A stretch of DNA of 64,000 nt from Sphingobacteriia bacterium. Its GTDB lineage: Bacteria; Bacteroidota; Bacteroidia; Chitinophagales; Chitinophagaceae. The notes beneath the pieces were generated by a model. The model did not search any database and was not told the origin of the DNA. It was given only the letters and a program-made list of their open reading frames with translations. Made by a program: the position numbers and the translations under genes. This document shows, piece after piece, positions 9,740-20,212 of the stretch; within the stretch, counting starts at the first letter, position 1, and every line of letters begins with the position of its first letter. The stretch spans positions 62,001 to 126,000 of the forward strand of contig RDZY01000007.1 of assembly GCA_004294135.1 (NCBI GenBank), given 5' to 3'.

Positions 9740-10374
9740 TAACCATAACCCTCTGCATCATCATCCTTACTTGTGTTATTTCTTTTACCGCTTTCTCTAA
9801 TCAAAAAGTGATGGAAGACCTTATTTTTTATCCTCCAGCTATTACCAATAGAAACCAGTGGTATCGATTTTTTAGTTGCGGCCTTATTCACGCAGATATC
9901 ATGCACCTTGCTTTTAATATGTATTCTTTTTACCTCTTCGGTGATATGGTAGAACGTGCTTTTACAGAGCTTTTTGGCGATAAAGGTAAAATTTTATACA
10001 TCCTACTTTATGGCTTAGCATTGGCTATAAGCATACTCCCCACTTACTTTGCGCACCAGAACGATTATCATTATAGAAGTCTAGGAGCTTCGGGGGCAGT
10101 GTCGGCTATTATTTTTGCGGGTATTTTTATTTTTCCAACCCTAGGGATGGGGATTTTTCCGATTCCATTTCATATTCCAGGTTTTATTTTCGGCCCACTT
10201 TACCTGATACTCTCTGCCTATTTAGCCAAAAAAGGACAAGGCAATATCAACCATTCTGCCCATATTTGGGGAGCTGTATTTGGAATTGTATTTGTAATAA
10301 TCACAACAAGTTTTCTTGGCAAATTCAACGCATTGGCAAATTTCGTAAATGAAATTTTGGGCTATCTACGATAA
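9736..10374 (+). CDS. rhomboid family intramembrane serine protease
   Basis: 'GLIHADIMHLAFNMYSFYLFG', catalytic 'GASGAVSA', 'HSAHIWGAVFG'; ATG overlaps rlmH TGA (ATGA), so start set at 9736 rather than ORF start 9700. Confidence 0.88.
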   Translation: MITITLCIIILTCVISFTAFSNQKVMEDLIFYPPAITNRNQWYRFFSCGLIHADIMHLAFNMYSFYLFGDMVERAFTELFGDKGKILYILLYGLALAISILPTYFAHQNDYHYRSLGASGAVSAIIFAGIFIFPTLGMGIFPIPFHIPGFIFGPLYLILSAYLAKKGQGNINHSAHIWGAVFGIVFVIITTSFLGKFNALANFVNEILGYLR

Positions 10375-11717
10375 CTTATTTCAAGCATGGGCTGATGGGG
10401 TGATGTATATCTAAACCTATTGTCAATTCTATATCCCAACAATGCAATAATTTTTTTATCCATTTCCAATACCCATACTTTTTCCTTGTCAATTTTACTC
10501 AACTTGGCATCAATCAGAAACTTGGAGACTTTTTTCTTCTTGGTCATCCCCAGCGGATAAAAATAATCGCCTGCCTTCCATTTACGCAATATTAAAGGGA
10601 ACTGAATTTTAGAGAATTCTATATACTCACAAAAAAATGCAGATGAGGGCTCAGCCGATGCTGTTGGTATTAATTCAAGTACTCCATCTTCAAACACAGT
10701 ACTCCCAATAGATTCAATAAGTATATGCGCGGCTTCTGTTGCTTGCAAGGGCGCAATAATCATCCACAAGCGGTTCTTAATAATCCGGTGTGTTGAAGAT
10801 ACCATACTACTTCCATTGGCAGAATCCAGTAGTTTAACCATTTCAATGGCTTGACCAGCACTAAATCCGAAAGTCTTTATAATCTCCCAGCTAATGGTGT
10901 GAAGCGGGATGGTTTTTTTCCATTTTAATACTGGAATATGCCATTCATTTGCTTTCGGCTCTACCAATTTTTTTATTTGTATGGCCACTGCTTGATGGTA
11001 TAAATCTGCCACTTCCTTAAAGCGATGAATATTGTGCGTAATATTTTCTTTCACCTGTGGAAAAACCTGTTGCAATTGAGGAATCAACTGATTTCTAAAA
11101 TAATTACGGGTATAATCGCTTTTAAGATTTGAGGAATCGGTAACATAATCAATACCCTGCTCTAAAGCGTAAGCTTCTATAGTTTCTCTTGAAAAAGGAA
11201 GCAGCGGTCGAAGAATTTTTTTGTCAGCATAAAACATAGGTATCCCTTTCAATCCATCAATGCCAGTACCTCTAAAAAAGTGCATCATTACGGTTTCTAT
11301 ATTATCATCTGTATGGTGGGCAGTGGCTATAAAACAGTTGGAAGAAGCAGCGTTGGAAACCCCGTTATCATTTATAAGTTCTTGAAACCAATCATACCGA
11401 ATTACTCTTGCCGCTTCCTGAATAGATAATTTGTGGTGACTGGCATAATATTGAGTATCTATTTTTTTTATAACCGCTTTTAGCTGAAGTCGATCAGCTA
11501 AGGATTGTACAAAAGCTTCATCGTGGTCGCTCTCCGCTCCACGCAATTGAAAGTTTACATGAGCCAATACAATGGGAATATTTAATTCATACAGCAAATG
11601 AATAAGAACGGTACTATCTGCGCCTCCACTTGCTGCAACAATAATGGTATAATCGGTTGATATGATTGGTGCAAATACTTGCTGCCAGTGTATTTTAAAC
11701 AGTCCCTTCAAATTCAT
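10362..11717 (-). CDS. tilS: tRNA(Ile)-lysidine synthetase TilS
   Basis: PP-loop 'AASGGADSTVL', 'ATAHHTDDNIETVMMHFFRGTGIDGLKGI'. Confidence 0.93.
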   Translation of the reverse strand: MNLKGLFKIHWQQVFAPIISTDYTIIVAASGGADSTVLIHLLYELNIPIVLAHVNFQLRGAESDHDEAFVQSLADRLQLKAVIKKIDTQYYASHHKLSIQEAARVIRYDWFQELINDNGVSNAASSNCFIATAHHTDDNIETVMMHFFRGTGIDGLKGIPMFYADKKILRPLLPFSRETIEAYALEQGIDYVTDSSNLKSDYTRNYFRNQLIPQLQQVFPQVKENITHNIHRFKEVADLYHQAVAIQIKKLVEPKANEWHIPVLKWKKTIPLHTISWEIIKTFGFSAGQAIEMVKLLDSANGSSMVSSTHRIIKNRLWMIIAPLQATEAAHILIESIGSTVFEDGVLELIPTASAEPSSAFFCEYIEFSKIQFPLILRKWKAGDYFYPLGMTKKKKVSKFLIDAKLSKIDKEKVWVLEMDKKIIALLGYRIDNRFRYTSPHQPMLEISYRR

Positions 11718-11746
11718 ACCGCAAAGATAACAAAACTGGAATAAGC

Positions 11747-12097
11747 CTATTTTACCTTGATAATAAAAGAAGCAGTAAGCGCAGCCAGCCCACTTACCAA
11801 ACCTCCTACAATACCTGTTACCAAAATTAATACCATTGAAGAACCTCCCAAGGGTAAAATCTGAGCCACTTTGGTTGAAAGTATATGTTGATTGGGAGTA
11901 TCTTTAAGCAAGGCCAATGCCACCCACAATATCCATAAACCTGCAAACCCACTTAGAAATGATTTGCCCGGAGATTGCTGAATGGCCAATGCCACCACAA
12001 AAGAGCTGATTACAAAACACCACCAAGGCAATTGTGTAAATAATCCGAATACAAAGGCAAGTAATGCAGTAAGTATAATTGAAGCAAGTAATTTCAT
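11747..12097 (-). CDS. hypothetical small membrane protein
   Basis: 116 aa, four hydrophobic segments. Confidence 0.6.
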   Translation of the reverse strand: MKLLASIILTALLAFVFGLFTQLPWWCFVISSFVVALAIQQSPGKSFLSGFAGLWILWVALALLKDTPNQHILSTKVAQILPLGGSSMVLILVTGIVGGLVSGLAALTASFIIKVK

Positions 12098-12115
12098 ATA
12101 TTGTAATTTATTGTA

Positions 12116-14584
12116 TTAGGCTTTGGTAAATGAGATCAGCCATTTTACCCTTTTATTGGTTGGTGCGTCTTTCAAATTCATAAATAAAATACGATAATAT
12201 TTCCCTTCGGCCCAGCTATTCACAAAATCATCGTAATATTTTGAACCAGGATTGCCGCTTTGCCCCCCTGGATAAACACAATAAGCTTCTATTTCGTCCG
12301 TCATCTGTACCACCATTCTCCAACTGGGTCCATGGGTTTGAGTGGTTGCATTAATAATATGTTCGCCACCTCCTATTGGTAAATGCGACCTACCCAGTTG
12401 AGGTATTTTTAGCAGGTGTGATATTTTGGTATCTTTAAAATTGCCCCACCCTAGTTTAGATTCTTGTTCTGCTTTTAATAAGACAGGCGTAGCTTTTCTA
12501 ATGGCTGCTAGCACTGCATCGGCAAGGGTTTCTTTTTTATTTTTTGTGCTGATATCATCTGCAAAAACATAGTTACTGTCTCTTTGCATGCTTTCTAAAA
12601 GTGTAATTTCATCAGGCCATCCAATTGGTAATTTTGAACCAGCAAATTCATCATTCCAAACCACGGTTTCGAGGCTGTCCCATATTACATTAAAAACCGT
12701 AGCTCCTTTTTCACCAATATCGTTGATTAGGTTCCAGTTTTTCATCATGTCTATATATTTCTTTTCATCTGGATTCAGTCTTGTTTCAACCAAATATTTC
12801 ATCAGGACTGGCCTTGCCATTTCTGCAAAAACATTGTAATTATCCATTTGCAAACGCTGCATATCAATAGGCTTAATCTGTTGCATGGCTGCCAATTTAC
12901 GATTGATGATTAATCCCCTGTATACTGGAAAATTACTGGCAGCTCCTAAATAGTAGGGATAGGTTTCATCGGTAGCTTTTTGATTGGCACTGCTCACAAA
13001 TCCTCTTTCCGGATTCTTTATCATTGGATTTTCTTCTGTAGGAATATAGCCCTGCCAAGCATAGCTACTATCCATTCCAGGTAAAATAAAATCGCCTTGT
13101 TGCTTCCATCGAGCTATAAAACTAGATTGTTGTTTGATGGCAATATCGCCTGATTTAGAGGCGAAGGCAAAATTTTGTCCCGGCGACTTCCAATGCGAGA
13201 TGGCATTGAGATAATCGTTGTAATTATGAGCATGATTTAGTTGAAAAATTGCAGGAAAGCTGCTACTGGGATCATGAGCCGTCCACCGCAATGCCAATGT
13301 TTTACCAGCGGTACTATTATTTTTATATTGATGGTCGTACATAACGGGACCAAAAACGGTGAGTGCAATATGCTCTACTTGGTCTGGCTTGCCTTTTACT
13401 TTAATGCGCTCAACCCTTTGCGCTGCCTTAACCCATGCCCCATTATACCAATACTCTTGCATAGAAGTATCCCTAAACTTCATATCATAAAAGTCCAGCA
13501 CGTCTCTTCCTGCATTGGTAACACCCCAAGCAATACTATCATTAAACCCAATAATAACAGCTGGAGAACCAGGGAAGCTGGCTCCATAAGTTTGGTGGGT
13601 AGGCGTAGAAATCTGCACTTCATACCAAAGTGATGGCAGGTTCAGCCCTAAATGGGGATCATTGCAAAGAATAGGGCGGCCAGATGCGGTTTTAGAACCA
13701 GCGACCACCCAGTTATTGCTACCATTACTTTTATTGGGAATGATGGGAGCCATTGCGGTACTGCCAGCACCTGATTTTTTAAGGTATGCTGAATCAATAT
13801 CTAAGGGAGTTTTTGGCACGATAGACGGGGTGATAAAAGCAGTCCCACGGGGTATAATCGGGTCTAATGAATCTTGTACATCGGTATATAATTTATCAAA
13901 ATCATCATACCCAAAATAGTTTCTTGCATTGGTCATTTGCAAATCGGTTGATGCGCCCCTACCTGTTAAGTCATAGGACATAAACATTTGAAATAAATAG
14001 GTTTTATGGGCAGTCCAGGCTTCTGGTTTGTAATCGAGTAATTTATATTCGAAGGGAATTTCTTCTGGCTTAAGCGATTTAATATAAGCGTTTACCCCTT
14101 TGGCATACGCATCAATAGCCGATTTCATTTCTGGGTGATTGGCAGCAACAAAAGCTTGGGAACGCTCTGCCCCATATACCATGCCAAGTCGCCTAAAATA
14201 CTGGTCGGTGCTTACCCTATCTTCTCCAACAATTTCACTCAGTCTTCCCGCAGCAACATGGGTTTGGAATTCCATCTGCCATAACCGAAATTTTGCGTGC
14301 AAGTATCCTTGTACATAATAAGCGTCGTTGTCATCATCAGCATAAATATGAGGAACCAGCCGATCATCAATATATACTTCAACTTTACCTTCCAAGCCTT
14401 CCAATTTTATATCATCATTATAGTTTTGGTTGACTGACTCAGCATTTTGCCAAAAACCGTGTTGAGGCGAGAGGAAATAACCGAGACGAGGTGTTTTTCC
14501 AGTTCCGATTTTAAGCTGGCTGTTTAAAATAATTACCAAACCTACGGTACAAATGGCTGAAAGTATGAATGGAACAATTCTCAT
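12116..14584 (-). CDS. penicillin acylase family protein
   Basis: 822 aa Ntn hydrolase; 'KSNGSNNWVVAGSKTASGRPILCNDPHLGL', 'HGPSWRMVVQM'. Confidence 0.92.
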   Translation of the reverse strand: MRIVPFILSAICTVGLVIILNSQLKIGTGKTPRLGYFLSPQHGFWQNAESVNQNYNDDIKLEGLEGKVEVYIDDRLVPHIYADDDNDAYYVQGYLHAKFRLWQMEFQTHVAAGRLSEIVGEDRVSTDQYFRRLGMVYGAERSQAFVAANHPEMKSAIDAYAKGVNAYIKSLKPEEIPFEYKLLDYKPEAWTAHKTYLFQMFMSYDLTGRGASTDLQMTNARNYFGYDDFDKLYTDVQDSLDPIIPRGTAFITPSIVPKTPLDIDSAYLKKSGAGSTAMAPIIPNKSNGSNNWVVAGSKTASGRPILCNDPHLGLNLPSLWYEVQISTPTHQTYGASFPGSPAVIIGFNDSIAWGVTNAGRDVLDFYDMKFRDTSMQEYWYNGAWVKAAQRVERIKVKGKPDQVEHIALTVFGPVMYDHQYKNNSTAGKTLALRWTAHDPSSSFPAIFQLNHAHNYNDYLNAISHWKSPGQNFAFASKSGDIAIKQQSSFIARWKQQGDFILPGMDSSYAWQGYIPTEENPMIKNPERGFVSSANQKATDETYPYYLGAASNFPVYRGLIINRKLAAMQQIKPIDMQRLQMDNYNVFAEMARPVLMKYLVETRLNPDEKKYIDMMKNWNLINDIGEKGATVFNVIWDSLETVVWNDEFAGSKLPIGWPDEITLLESMQRDSNYVFADDISTKNKKETLADAVLAAIRKATPVLLKAEQESKLGWGNFKDTKISHLLKIPQLGRSHLPIGGGEHIINATTQTHGPSWRMVVQMTDEIEAYCVYPGGQSGNPGSKYYDDFVNSWAEGKYYRILFMNLKDAPTNKRVKWLISFTKA

Positions 14585-14648
14585 GGCAGGTATTTAGAAA
14601 ATGAAAATACACTTTTAACTTTAAAAAATGAAGTGAAGTCAATGCTAC

Positions 14649-15980
14649 TTATTTTAATTCGGCAGCAGCAACTGTACTTATCTCCTTATCTGCTACTTGT
14701 TTTTTAATCAATTCTGCCGCCTCAAAAAAGGGCTTTATCTTAAGTGCTTGGTTCGCATCTTTCCACGCAAGCGCAGTTCCTAAAGGATGGTTGATGAGTA
14801 AGAATATTTTAGCTCGCAATACCAACAGGTCAATATTTTTAGGCTCTATCCGGAGTGCATTATTCGCCCATTCCAAGGCAGCTACTAAATCTTTCTGTTG
14901 GTTTATTTTTTCTTCTATTAATAATTTATATTCAGCCACAGAACGATGCCTTGTTGGCAATGCAAACTGGTGCTGGTATTGCTCATCGTAAGCATGATCT
15001 GAAACAGAAATTTGTTTTCTGGAGGCGATTGCACTATCCACTTTTTGCTGTTGTTCAGTATCCACACCATGCTGTTTTACAAGATCTTGATAAAACACAA
15101 TTGTTTCATCATAATAGGCAGGTATCTGTGTAAGCATTGCATGAAGTTGAACCACCATCAAATCTTTATTATTTGGGTAACATTTTAGTCCATTCTGCGC
15201 TTCAATAAAAGCATCAAAATAGTCACCTTTTTTAAATTGCTTTTTTGCATCATCTAGTTTTTGGTGCAGAGACAGCTTACAGTTATTCTTATAAATTCGG
15301 TCGTACGTAATATAATACCAATGGTTGCGGAGTTCAGGCTTTAAGCGAACAGCTTCTTTAAAGTCGAGCTTGGCTTCCTTTAAAATATTGAGTTCTGTAA
15401 AGCAAACACCCCTATTAAAATAAGCATCGGCTTCATCCTTCCCCTCTTCAATTACAAAACTCATATCCTCTACACAGGCTTTATATTCTTTAGCCATTTT
15501 TGCAGCGACTCCTCTTTCATACCGAAGTTCTTTTTTATAAATTTCTGAAGGCTGTGCTTTGAAAAATTCATTAAAAGATTCAAAGGACTCTTTGCCCAAT
15601 CCCGCTTTTATTTCTAGTCGAGCCAGGTAATAATAAAGCTGTGGATCGTTGTAGCCGACCAGTTGAGCTTGGTCGAAATCAAAAACAGCTCTTTCATAGA
15701 GACCTATATTTTCGAATCCACGGGCACGAATATAGAGTGCCTGGCCATTATTGGGCTCATATAGAAGAATCTGATTAAGGTTGGCAATAGATGCCGCAAA
15801 ATCATTTTGATCCATAGCATTGTTCAGGTCCTGTTTATATTTTCTCAGGTATTGCTGCACAAGTGTATAAATAGATTTCTCTTTTTCCAACTCATTCTGG
15901 GGAGAAGACTGAGCAGTGGCAATCACAGCAATACAAGAAAAACAGACCACCTGTAGTAAGATGTATCTTAGTTTATTCAT
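14649..15980 (-). CDS. tetratricopeptide repeat protein
   Basis: Signal peptide plus repeated TPR-like helices ('ALYIRARGFENIGLYERAVFDFDQA', 'AYFNRGVCFTELNILKEAKLDFKEAV'). Confidence 0.82.
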   Translation of the reverse strand: MNKLRYILLQVVCFSCIAVIATAQSSPQNELEKEKSIYTLVQQYLRKYKQDLNNAMDQNDFAASIANLNQILLYEPNNGQALYIRARGFENIGLYERAVFDFDQAQLVGYNDPQLYYYLARLEIKAGLGKESFESFNEFFKAQPSEIYKKELRYERGVAAKMAKEYKACVEDMSFVIEEGKDEADAYFNRGVCFTELNILKEAKLDFKEAVRLKPELRNHWYYITYDRIYKNNCKLSLHQKLDDAKKQFKKGDYFDAFIEAQNGLKCYPNNKDLMVVQLHAMLTQIPAYYDETIVFYQDLVKQHGVDTEQQQKVDSAIASRKQISVSDHAYDEQYQHQFALPTRHRSVAEYKLLIEEKINQQKDLVAALEWANNALRIEPKNIDLLVLRAKIFLLINHPLGTALAWKDANQALKIKPFFEAAELIKKQVADKEISTVAAAELK

Positions 15981-15999
15981 GTTAATCTAAAGCAATATA

Positions 16000-17307
16000 T
16001 TATTTTGCTTCCAGAATAAGAAATTTTTTGCCTTTAATTTTTTCTGGCTGAACCAATTTCAATAAACTGGCGAGTTTATTTTTCTTAACGGCCACAAAAG
16101 AATTGTGGTCTTTTACTACAATCAATCCCAGCTCTTCTTTGGTAAGTTTTCCCTTTTGCATAAAGAGACCCACAATATCTACTTTATTTAGTTTTTCTTT
16201 TTTTCCTCCATTTATATATACCGTTGCCCAGTTAGAAGCACTGGGTTTAGGGGCATTGGCTAACAAATTCATTTCAATAGGATCTGCATCTAAATACTTA
16301 GGCAACTGTTCTTCATCATGCAAAATCAGGTATATATGCCCACTTGCGTGCATGCGTGCAGTCCTTCCATTGCGATGGGTGAACTCTGGCATTGTTACGG
16401 GTAAGTGGTAGTGAATGATATGTTCAATATCAGGAATATCCAAACCTCGTGCAGCAAGATCCGTTGCTATCAAATATTTAGCAGTTCCATTTCTGAATTT
16501 AATTAGTGCCTGCTCGCGCTGCATCTGTTCCATACCACCGTGAAATATGGTATTTGGAATGCCTTTTTCTGCCAGCAAAGTTCCAGTTCTTTCCACTGCT
16601 TCTCGGTGGTTACAAAATATAAAAGCTTGTTTATTATCTAGGTTACACAATAATTGGTAAAGGGTTTCAACTTTATCCTTCTCGGCAGATCTTACCAAGT
16701 AATAGTCCAGCGCTACTGATGATTCATTGTGCTGTAAAAAATTCAATACTTCTTTTTCTGCTGGTTCTACAAAAGCGGGGATGGCAATGGAGGCGGTTGC
16801 AGACACAAATAATTTTTGTACTGAAGGCTTTAATACACGAGTAATATATTCCATATCGGCTTCAAAGCCGAGTGCCAATGATTTATCAAATTCATCAAAA
16901 ACAAAAATATGAATGCTTTTAGCGTCAAAAGTTCTTCGCTTGAGGTGATCGGCAATTCTTCCAGGTGTGCCTACCATAATAGCAGGAGGCTCTACGAGAC
17001 TATTTATTTCTTCTTGCATATCATGCCCGCCATAAGCACAAATAATTTTATAGCCTGTGGACATTTTTTTCCATACTTGTTCTATCTGTATGGCCAGCTC
17101 CCTAGATGGTGTTAATATCAACACCTGTACTTGTTTAGATTGGGGATTTAGGTTTTCGAGTAAGGGCAATAAAAAAGCAAGCGTTTTGCCAGAGCCAGTG
17201 GGCGATAATAGCAATACGTGTTTGTGTTGCACAATCGCTTCCCTTGCTGCAAGCTGCATACTGTTCAATGCAGTGATGCCGATTTTATTTAATATTGTCT
17301 GGTTCAT
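16000..17307 (-). CDS. DEAD/DEAH box RNA helicase
   Basis: 'LSPTGSGKTLAF', 'TPSRELAIQ', 'GTPGRI', 'FDEFD' (DEFD variant), 'SATA', 'ATDLAARGLDIP', 'HRNGRTARM'. Confidence 0.93.
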   Translation of the reverse strand: MNQTILNKIGITALNSMQLAAREAIVQHKHVLLLSPTGSGKTLAFLLPLLENLNPQSKQVQVLILTPSRELAIQIEQVWKKMSTGYKIICAYGGHDMQEEINSLVEPPAIMVGTPGRIADHLKRRTFDAKSIHIFVFDEFDKSLALGFEADMEYITRVLKPSVQKLFVSATASIAIPAFVEPAEKEVLNFLQHNESSVALDYYLVRSAEKDKVETLYQLLCNLDNKQAFIFCNHREAVERTGTLLAEKGIPNTIFHGGMEQMQREQALIKFRNGTAKYLIATDLAARGLDIPDIEHIIHYHLPVTMPEFTHRNGRTARMHASGHIYLILHDEEQLPKYLDADPIEMNLLANAPKPSASNWATVYINGGKKEKLNKVDIVGLFMQKGKLTKEELGLIVVKDHNSFVAVKKNKLASLLKLVQPEKIKGKKFLILEAK

Positions 17308-17363
17308 AATTTAATAAATAGCGAATACAGAAAGCACCGGTGATGGTGGTTCAAAAAAAAATC

Positions 17364-17897
17364 TCAATATTTTAGTAGGGTATATCCCTTAGCCGAATAA
17401 TTGGTAATGGTAGTAATGGCAGAAATAGTAGGTAAAATTTCTGGTGCTATATCCTTCAAATCAACCTTTCTTTTAAATAGGGTTTGTCCGCATACAAATA
17501 ACTCAACCCCCGCTTCTTTCAAAGCAGTGAAAATAGGGAGGTTTGGATTGCTTACCCCAAATTTTTGTTTGTATGCTTCATTATTAAGTATGGTCATTAT
17601 TGCAGGGCCGTGAATAATAACAGCCAGTTTTATTTTTTCTTTTGAAACACCCGCCAATGAATGCAGGTTAATGATTCGGGCAATATTATCGATCGACTCA
17701 TTAATTTCCCAACAAGGAGATCCGTTGAGTGATACTATATCGACCAATATTTTATAAGTTGATTTAGAACCTGTATTTGCAACTGCAAACGGCACTTCAA
17801 ATACAGTCCCGTATTTACTAATTATAGGATTTACTGGGGTTTGTGCTGCTGCTATTTCCGACAATAATATGCCAGCAATAATCATTATTTTAATCAT
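17364..17897 (-). CDS. DsrE family protein
   Basis: Signal peptide; 'VNARI..LH', 'VVIHGPAIMTIL', 'GVELFVCGQTL' DsrE-like pattern. Confidence 0.65.
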   Translation of the reverse strand: MIKIMIIAGILLSEIAAAQTPVNPIISKYGTVFEVPFAVANTGSKSTYKILVDIVSLNGSPCWEINESIDNIARIINLHSLAGVSKEKIKLAVIIHGPAIMTILNNEAYKQKFGVSNPNLPIFTALKEAGVELFVCGQTLFKRKVDLKDIAPEILPTISAITTITNYSAKGYTLLKY

Positions 17898-17931
17898 AAT
17901 TCCATGCTATTTAAGTGGTTGAAAGGTACAG

Positions 17932-20199
17932 CTATTTACCAAACTTTTTTTTCAGTGCCTGTAAAGCATCATTTACATTCATATTGCTAAGATCCGCTGG
18001 CTGATCATTCGCTCGTTTTGAAGCATTGAAATTAGCAGAAGGTGAGCGCCTGCCTGAATTGGTATTGACTGCATTTGTGGGTATTGCAGTCTCGGTTTGT
18101 TTAATTGACAATGCAATGCGCTTCCGAACCAAATCTATTTCCAATACTTTCACCTGCACTTTCTGCCCTAGCTTTAGCACTTCGCTCGGATCACTGATAT
18201 ATTTATTGGCAATCTCACTTACATGCACCAGCCCATCCTGCTTAACGCCTATATCAATAAAAGCCCCAAAACGGGTGAGATTGGTTACCATCCCCGGAAG
18301 GACTAGGCCGACAGTAACTTCTTCCATTTTATAAATATTTGCATACTCAAACTGTTCCAATTCACTGCGAGGATCAAGGCCTGGTTTCTGTAACTCTTTC
18401 ACAATATCATTCAATGCCAATACCCCAATCTGATCGGTTGTATATTTTTTGGTGTCAATTAATTTCAACAAACTTTCATTCCCAATTAATGCGGTTACAC
18501 TGGATTGAACATCAGCAGCCATTTTTTCTACAATAGCATAAGCTTCGGGGTGAACAGCACTTGCATCCAGTGGATGTGTTGAAGCAGGGATGCGTAAGAA
18601 TCCTGCACACTGCTCATAAGCTTTAGCGCCCAAACGAGGCACTTTCAACAATTCATTGCGAGAAGAAAATTTCCCCAATTCTTTTCTATGTTTGATGATA
18701 TTCTCTGCAACCGACTCATTAATTCCGCTTACATAACTGAGTAATTGCTTACTGGCAGTATTGAGATTTACCCCGACTGTATTCACACAACTCACAACGG
18801 TTTGATCTAGTTTTTCTTTCAGCCTAAACTGATTCACATCGTGTTGGTACTGCCCTACCCCAATACTTTTGGGATCAATTTTAACCAATTCAGCCAAAGG
18901 ATCCATCAACCTTCTTCCAATACTAACAGAGCCACGCACAGTAATATCGTAATCGGGAAATTCTGCCCTCGCTATTTCAGATGCAGAATATACGGATGCG
19001 CCATCTTCATTCACCAAAAAAACAGGTAATCCAAGGTTCATCTTTTTTATAAACTGTTCGGTTTCTCTGCCCGCAGTTCCATCTCCAATTGCAAAAACTT
19101 GAATACCATATTGCTTAACCAGCTCTTTGATTTTGTATTCGCTATCGTAAAGTCGGTTGGCTTCATGAACAAAAATTAAATCGGTCTTTAAAAGCTCCCC
19201 ATTCTCGTCAAGGCAAACCACTTTGCAACCAGTTCTGTAACCGGGATCAATGGCCAGCACTTTCTTACTACCCAATGGGGCACTCAATAGCAACTGTCGC
19301 AAATTTTCGGCAAATACATTTATAGCGTCCTCATCGGCTTTTTGCTTGAGTGCTGTTCTGCACTCCGTTTCTAAACTCGGTTGTAACATTCTACGGTAGG
19401 CGTCTTTAATGGCTTTGCGGAGCTGATCTGAAGTGGCACTCATTCCCTTTATATACGCTTCTTCAATAGCATACAAAGCATCTTCTTCAATGGGCGCAAT
19501 ATTCATCCGCAGAAACCCTTCTAAAAAACCACGGAGTATGGCAAGAATCCGATGCGATGGAATTTTATGAATGGGTTCAGAGAAATCAAAATAGTCCTTG
19601 TATTTGATGGCTTCCGTTTCTTTATCTGCCAGTACTTTACTTTGTAAATTGGCTTGATCTTCAAAAATCTTGCGCAGCTTAGCGCGTATAGCTGCATTTT
19701 CATTTACATTTTCTGCAATAATATCCCTTGCACCTTGCAGTGCTTCTTCTATGGTAGTTATTTTTTCATTGAAATATTTGGCAGCTTCTGTTTCAACAGA
19801 GCCAATACCTTGCTCCAACAGAAAGTTAGCAAGCGGGTCTAATCCGTTCTCTCTGGCTACCACTGCCTTGGTTTTACGCTTCACTTTATAAGGCAGGTAA
19901 ATATCTTCCAGTTCCAGTAAAGTGGTTGCTGTATTAATTCTTGCCTGTAATTCTTCCGTCATTTTGCCCTGTTCCACAATGGTCTTCTCTATAAAAACCT
20001 TTCTTTCGGTAAATGCTTGAATTATTTTCTGTTCATCTTGTATCTGTTGTATCTGTACCTCGTCTAAATTGCCCGTACTATCTTTCCGATAACGAGCAAT
20101 AAAAGGGATGGTAGATCCTTCCTGCAAAAGGGTTAATACGGTTTCTATTTGGGCAACACGAATGCCAAGCTTAGCAGCTATGATTGGGGCAAAAGACAT
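17932..20199 (-). CDS. tex: Tex family RNA-binding transcriptional accessory protein
   Basis: 'TIPFIARYRKDSTGNLDEVQIQ', 'VLAIDPGYRTGCKV', 'ISIGRRLMDPLAELVKIDPKSIGVGQYQHDV'-type motifs, C-terminal S1 domain; start set at MSFAPIIAAK. Confidence 0.93.
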   Translation of the reverse strand: MSFAPIIAAKLGIRVAQIETVLTLLQEGSTIPFIARYRKDSTGNLDEVQIQQIQDEQKIIQAFTERKVFIEKTIVEQGKMTEELQARINTATTLLELEDIYLPYKVKRKTKAVVARENGLDPLANFLLEQGIGSVETEAAKYFNEKITTIEEALQGARDIIAENVNENAAIRAKLRKIFEDQANLQSKVLADKETEAIKYKDYFDFSEPIHKIPSHRILAILRGFLEGFLRMNIAPIEEDALYAIEEAYIKGMSATSDQLRKAIKDAYRRMLQPSLETECRTALKQKADEDAINVFAENLRQLLLSAPLGSKKVLAIDPGYRTGCKVVCLDENGELLKTDLIFVHEANRLYDSEYKIKELVKQYGIQVFAIGDGTAGRETEQFIKKMNLGLPVFLVNEDGASVYSASEIARAEFPDYDITVRGSVSIGRRLMDPLAELVKIDPKSIGVGQYQHDVNQFRLKEKLDQTVVSCVNTVGVNLNTASKQLLSYVSGINESVAENIIKHRKELGKFSSRNELLKVPRLGAKAYEQCAGFLRIPASTHPLDASAVHPEAYAIVEKMAADVQSSVTALIGNESLLKLIDTKKYTTDQIGVLALNDIVKELQKPGLDPRSELEQFEYANIYKMEEVTVGLVLPGMVTNLTRFGAFIDIGVKQDGLVHVSEIANKYISDPSEVLKLGQKVQVKVLEIDLVRKRIALSIKQTETAIPTNAVNTNSGRRSPSANFNASKRANDQPADLSNMNVNDALQALKKKFGK

Positions 20200-20212
20200 A
20201 TATCTATTCAAT

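Noticed and set aside
13915-13945. ATTTGCAAAT-like palindrome inside the penicillin acylase gene
   Set aside because: Isolated 10-mer in coding sequence without the flanking conserved leader; likely chance.
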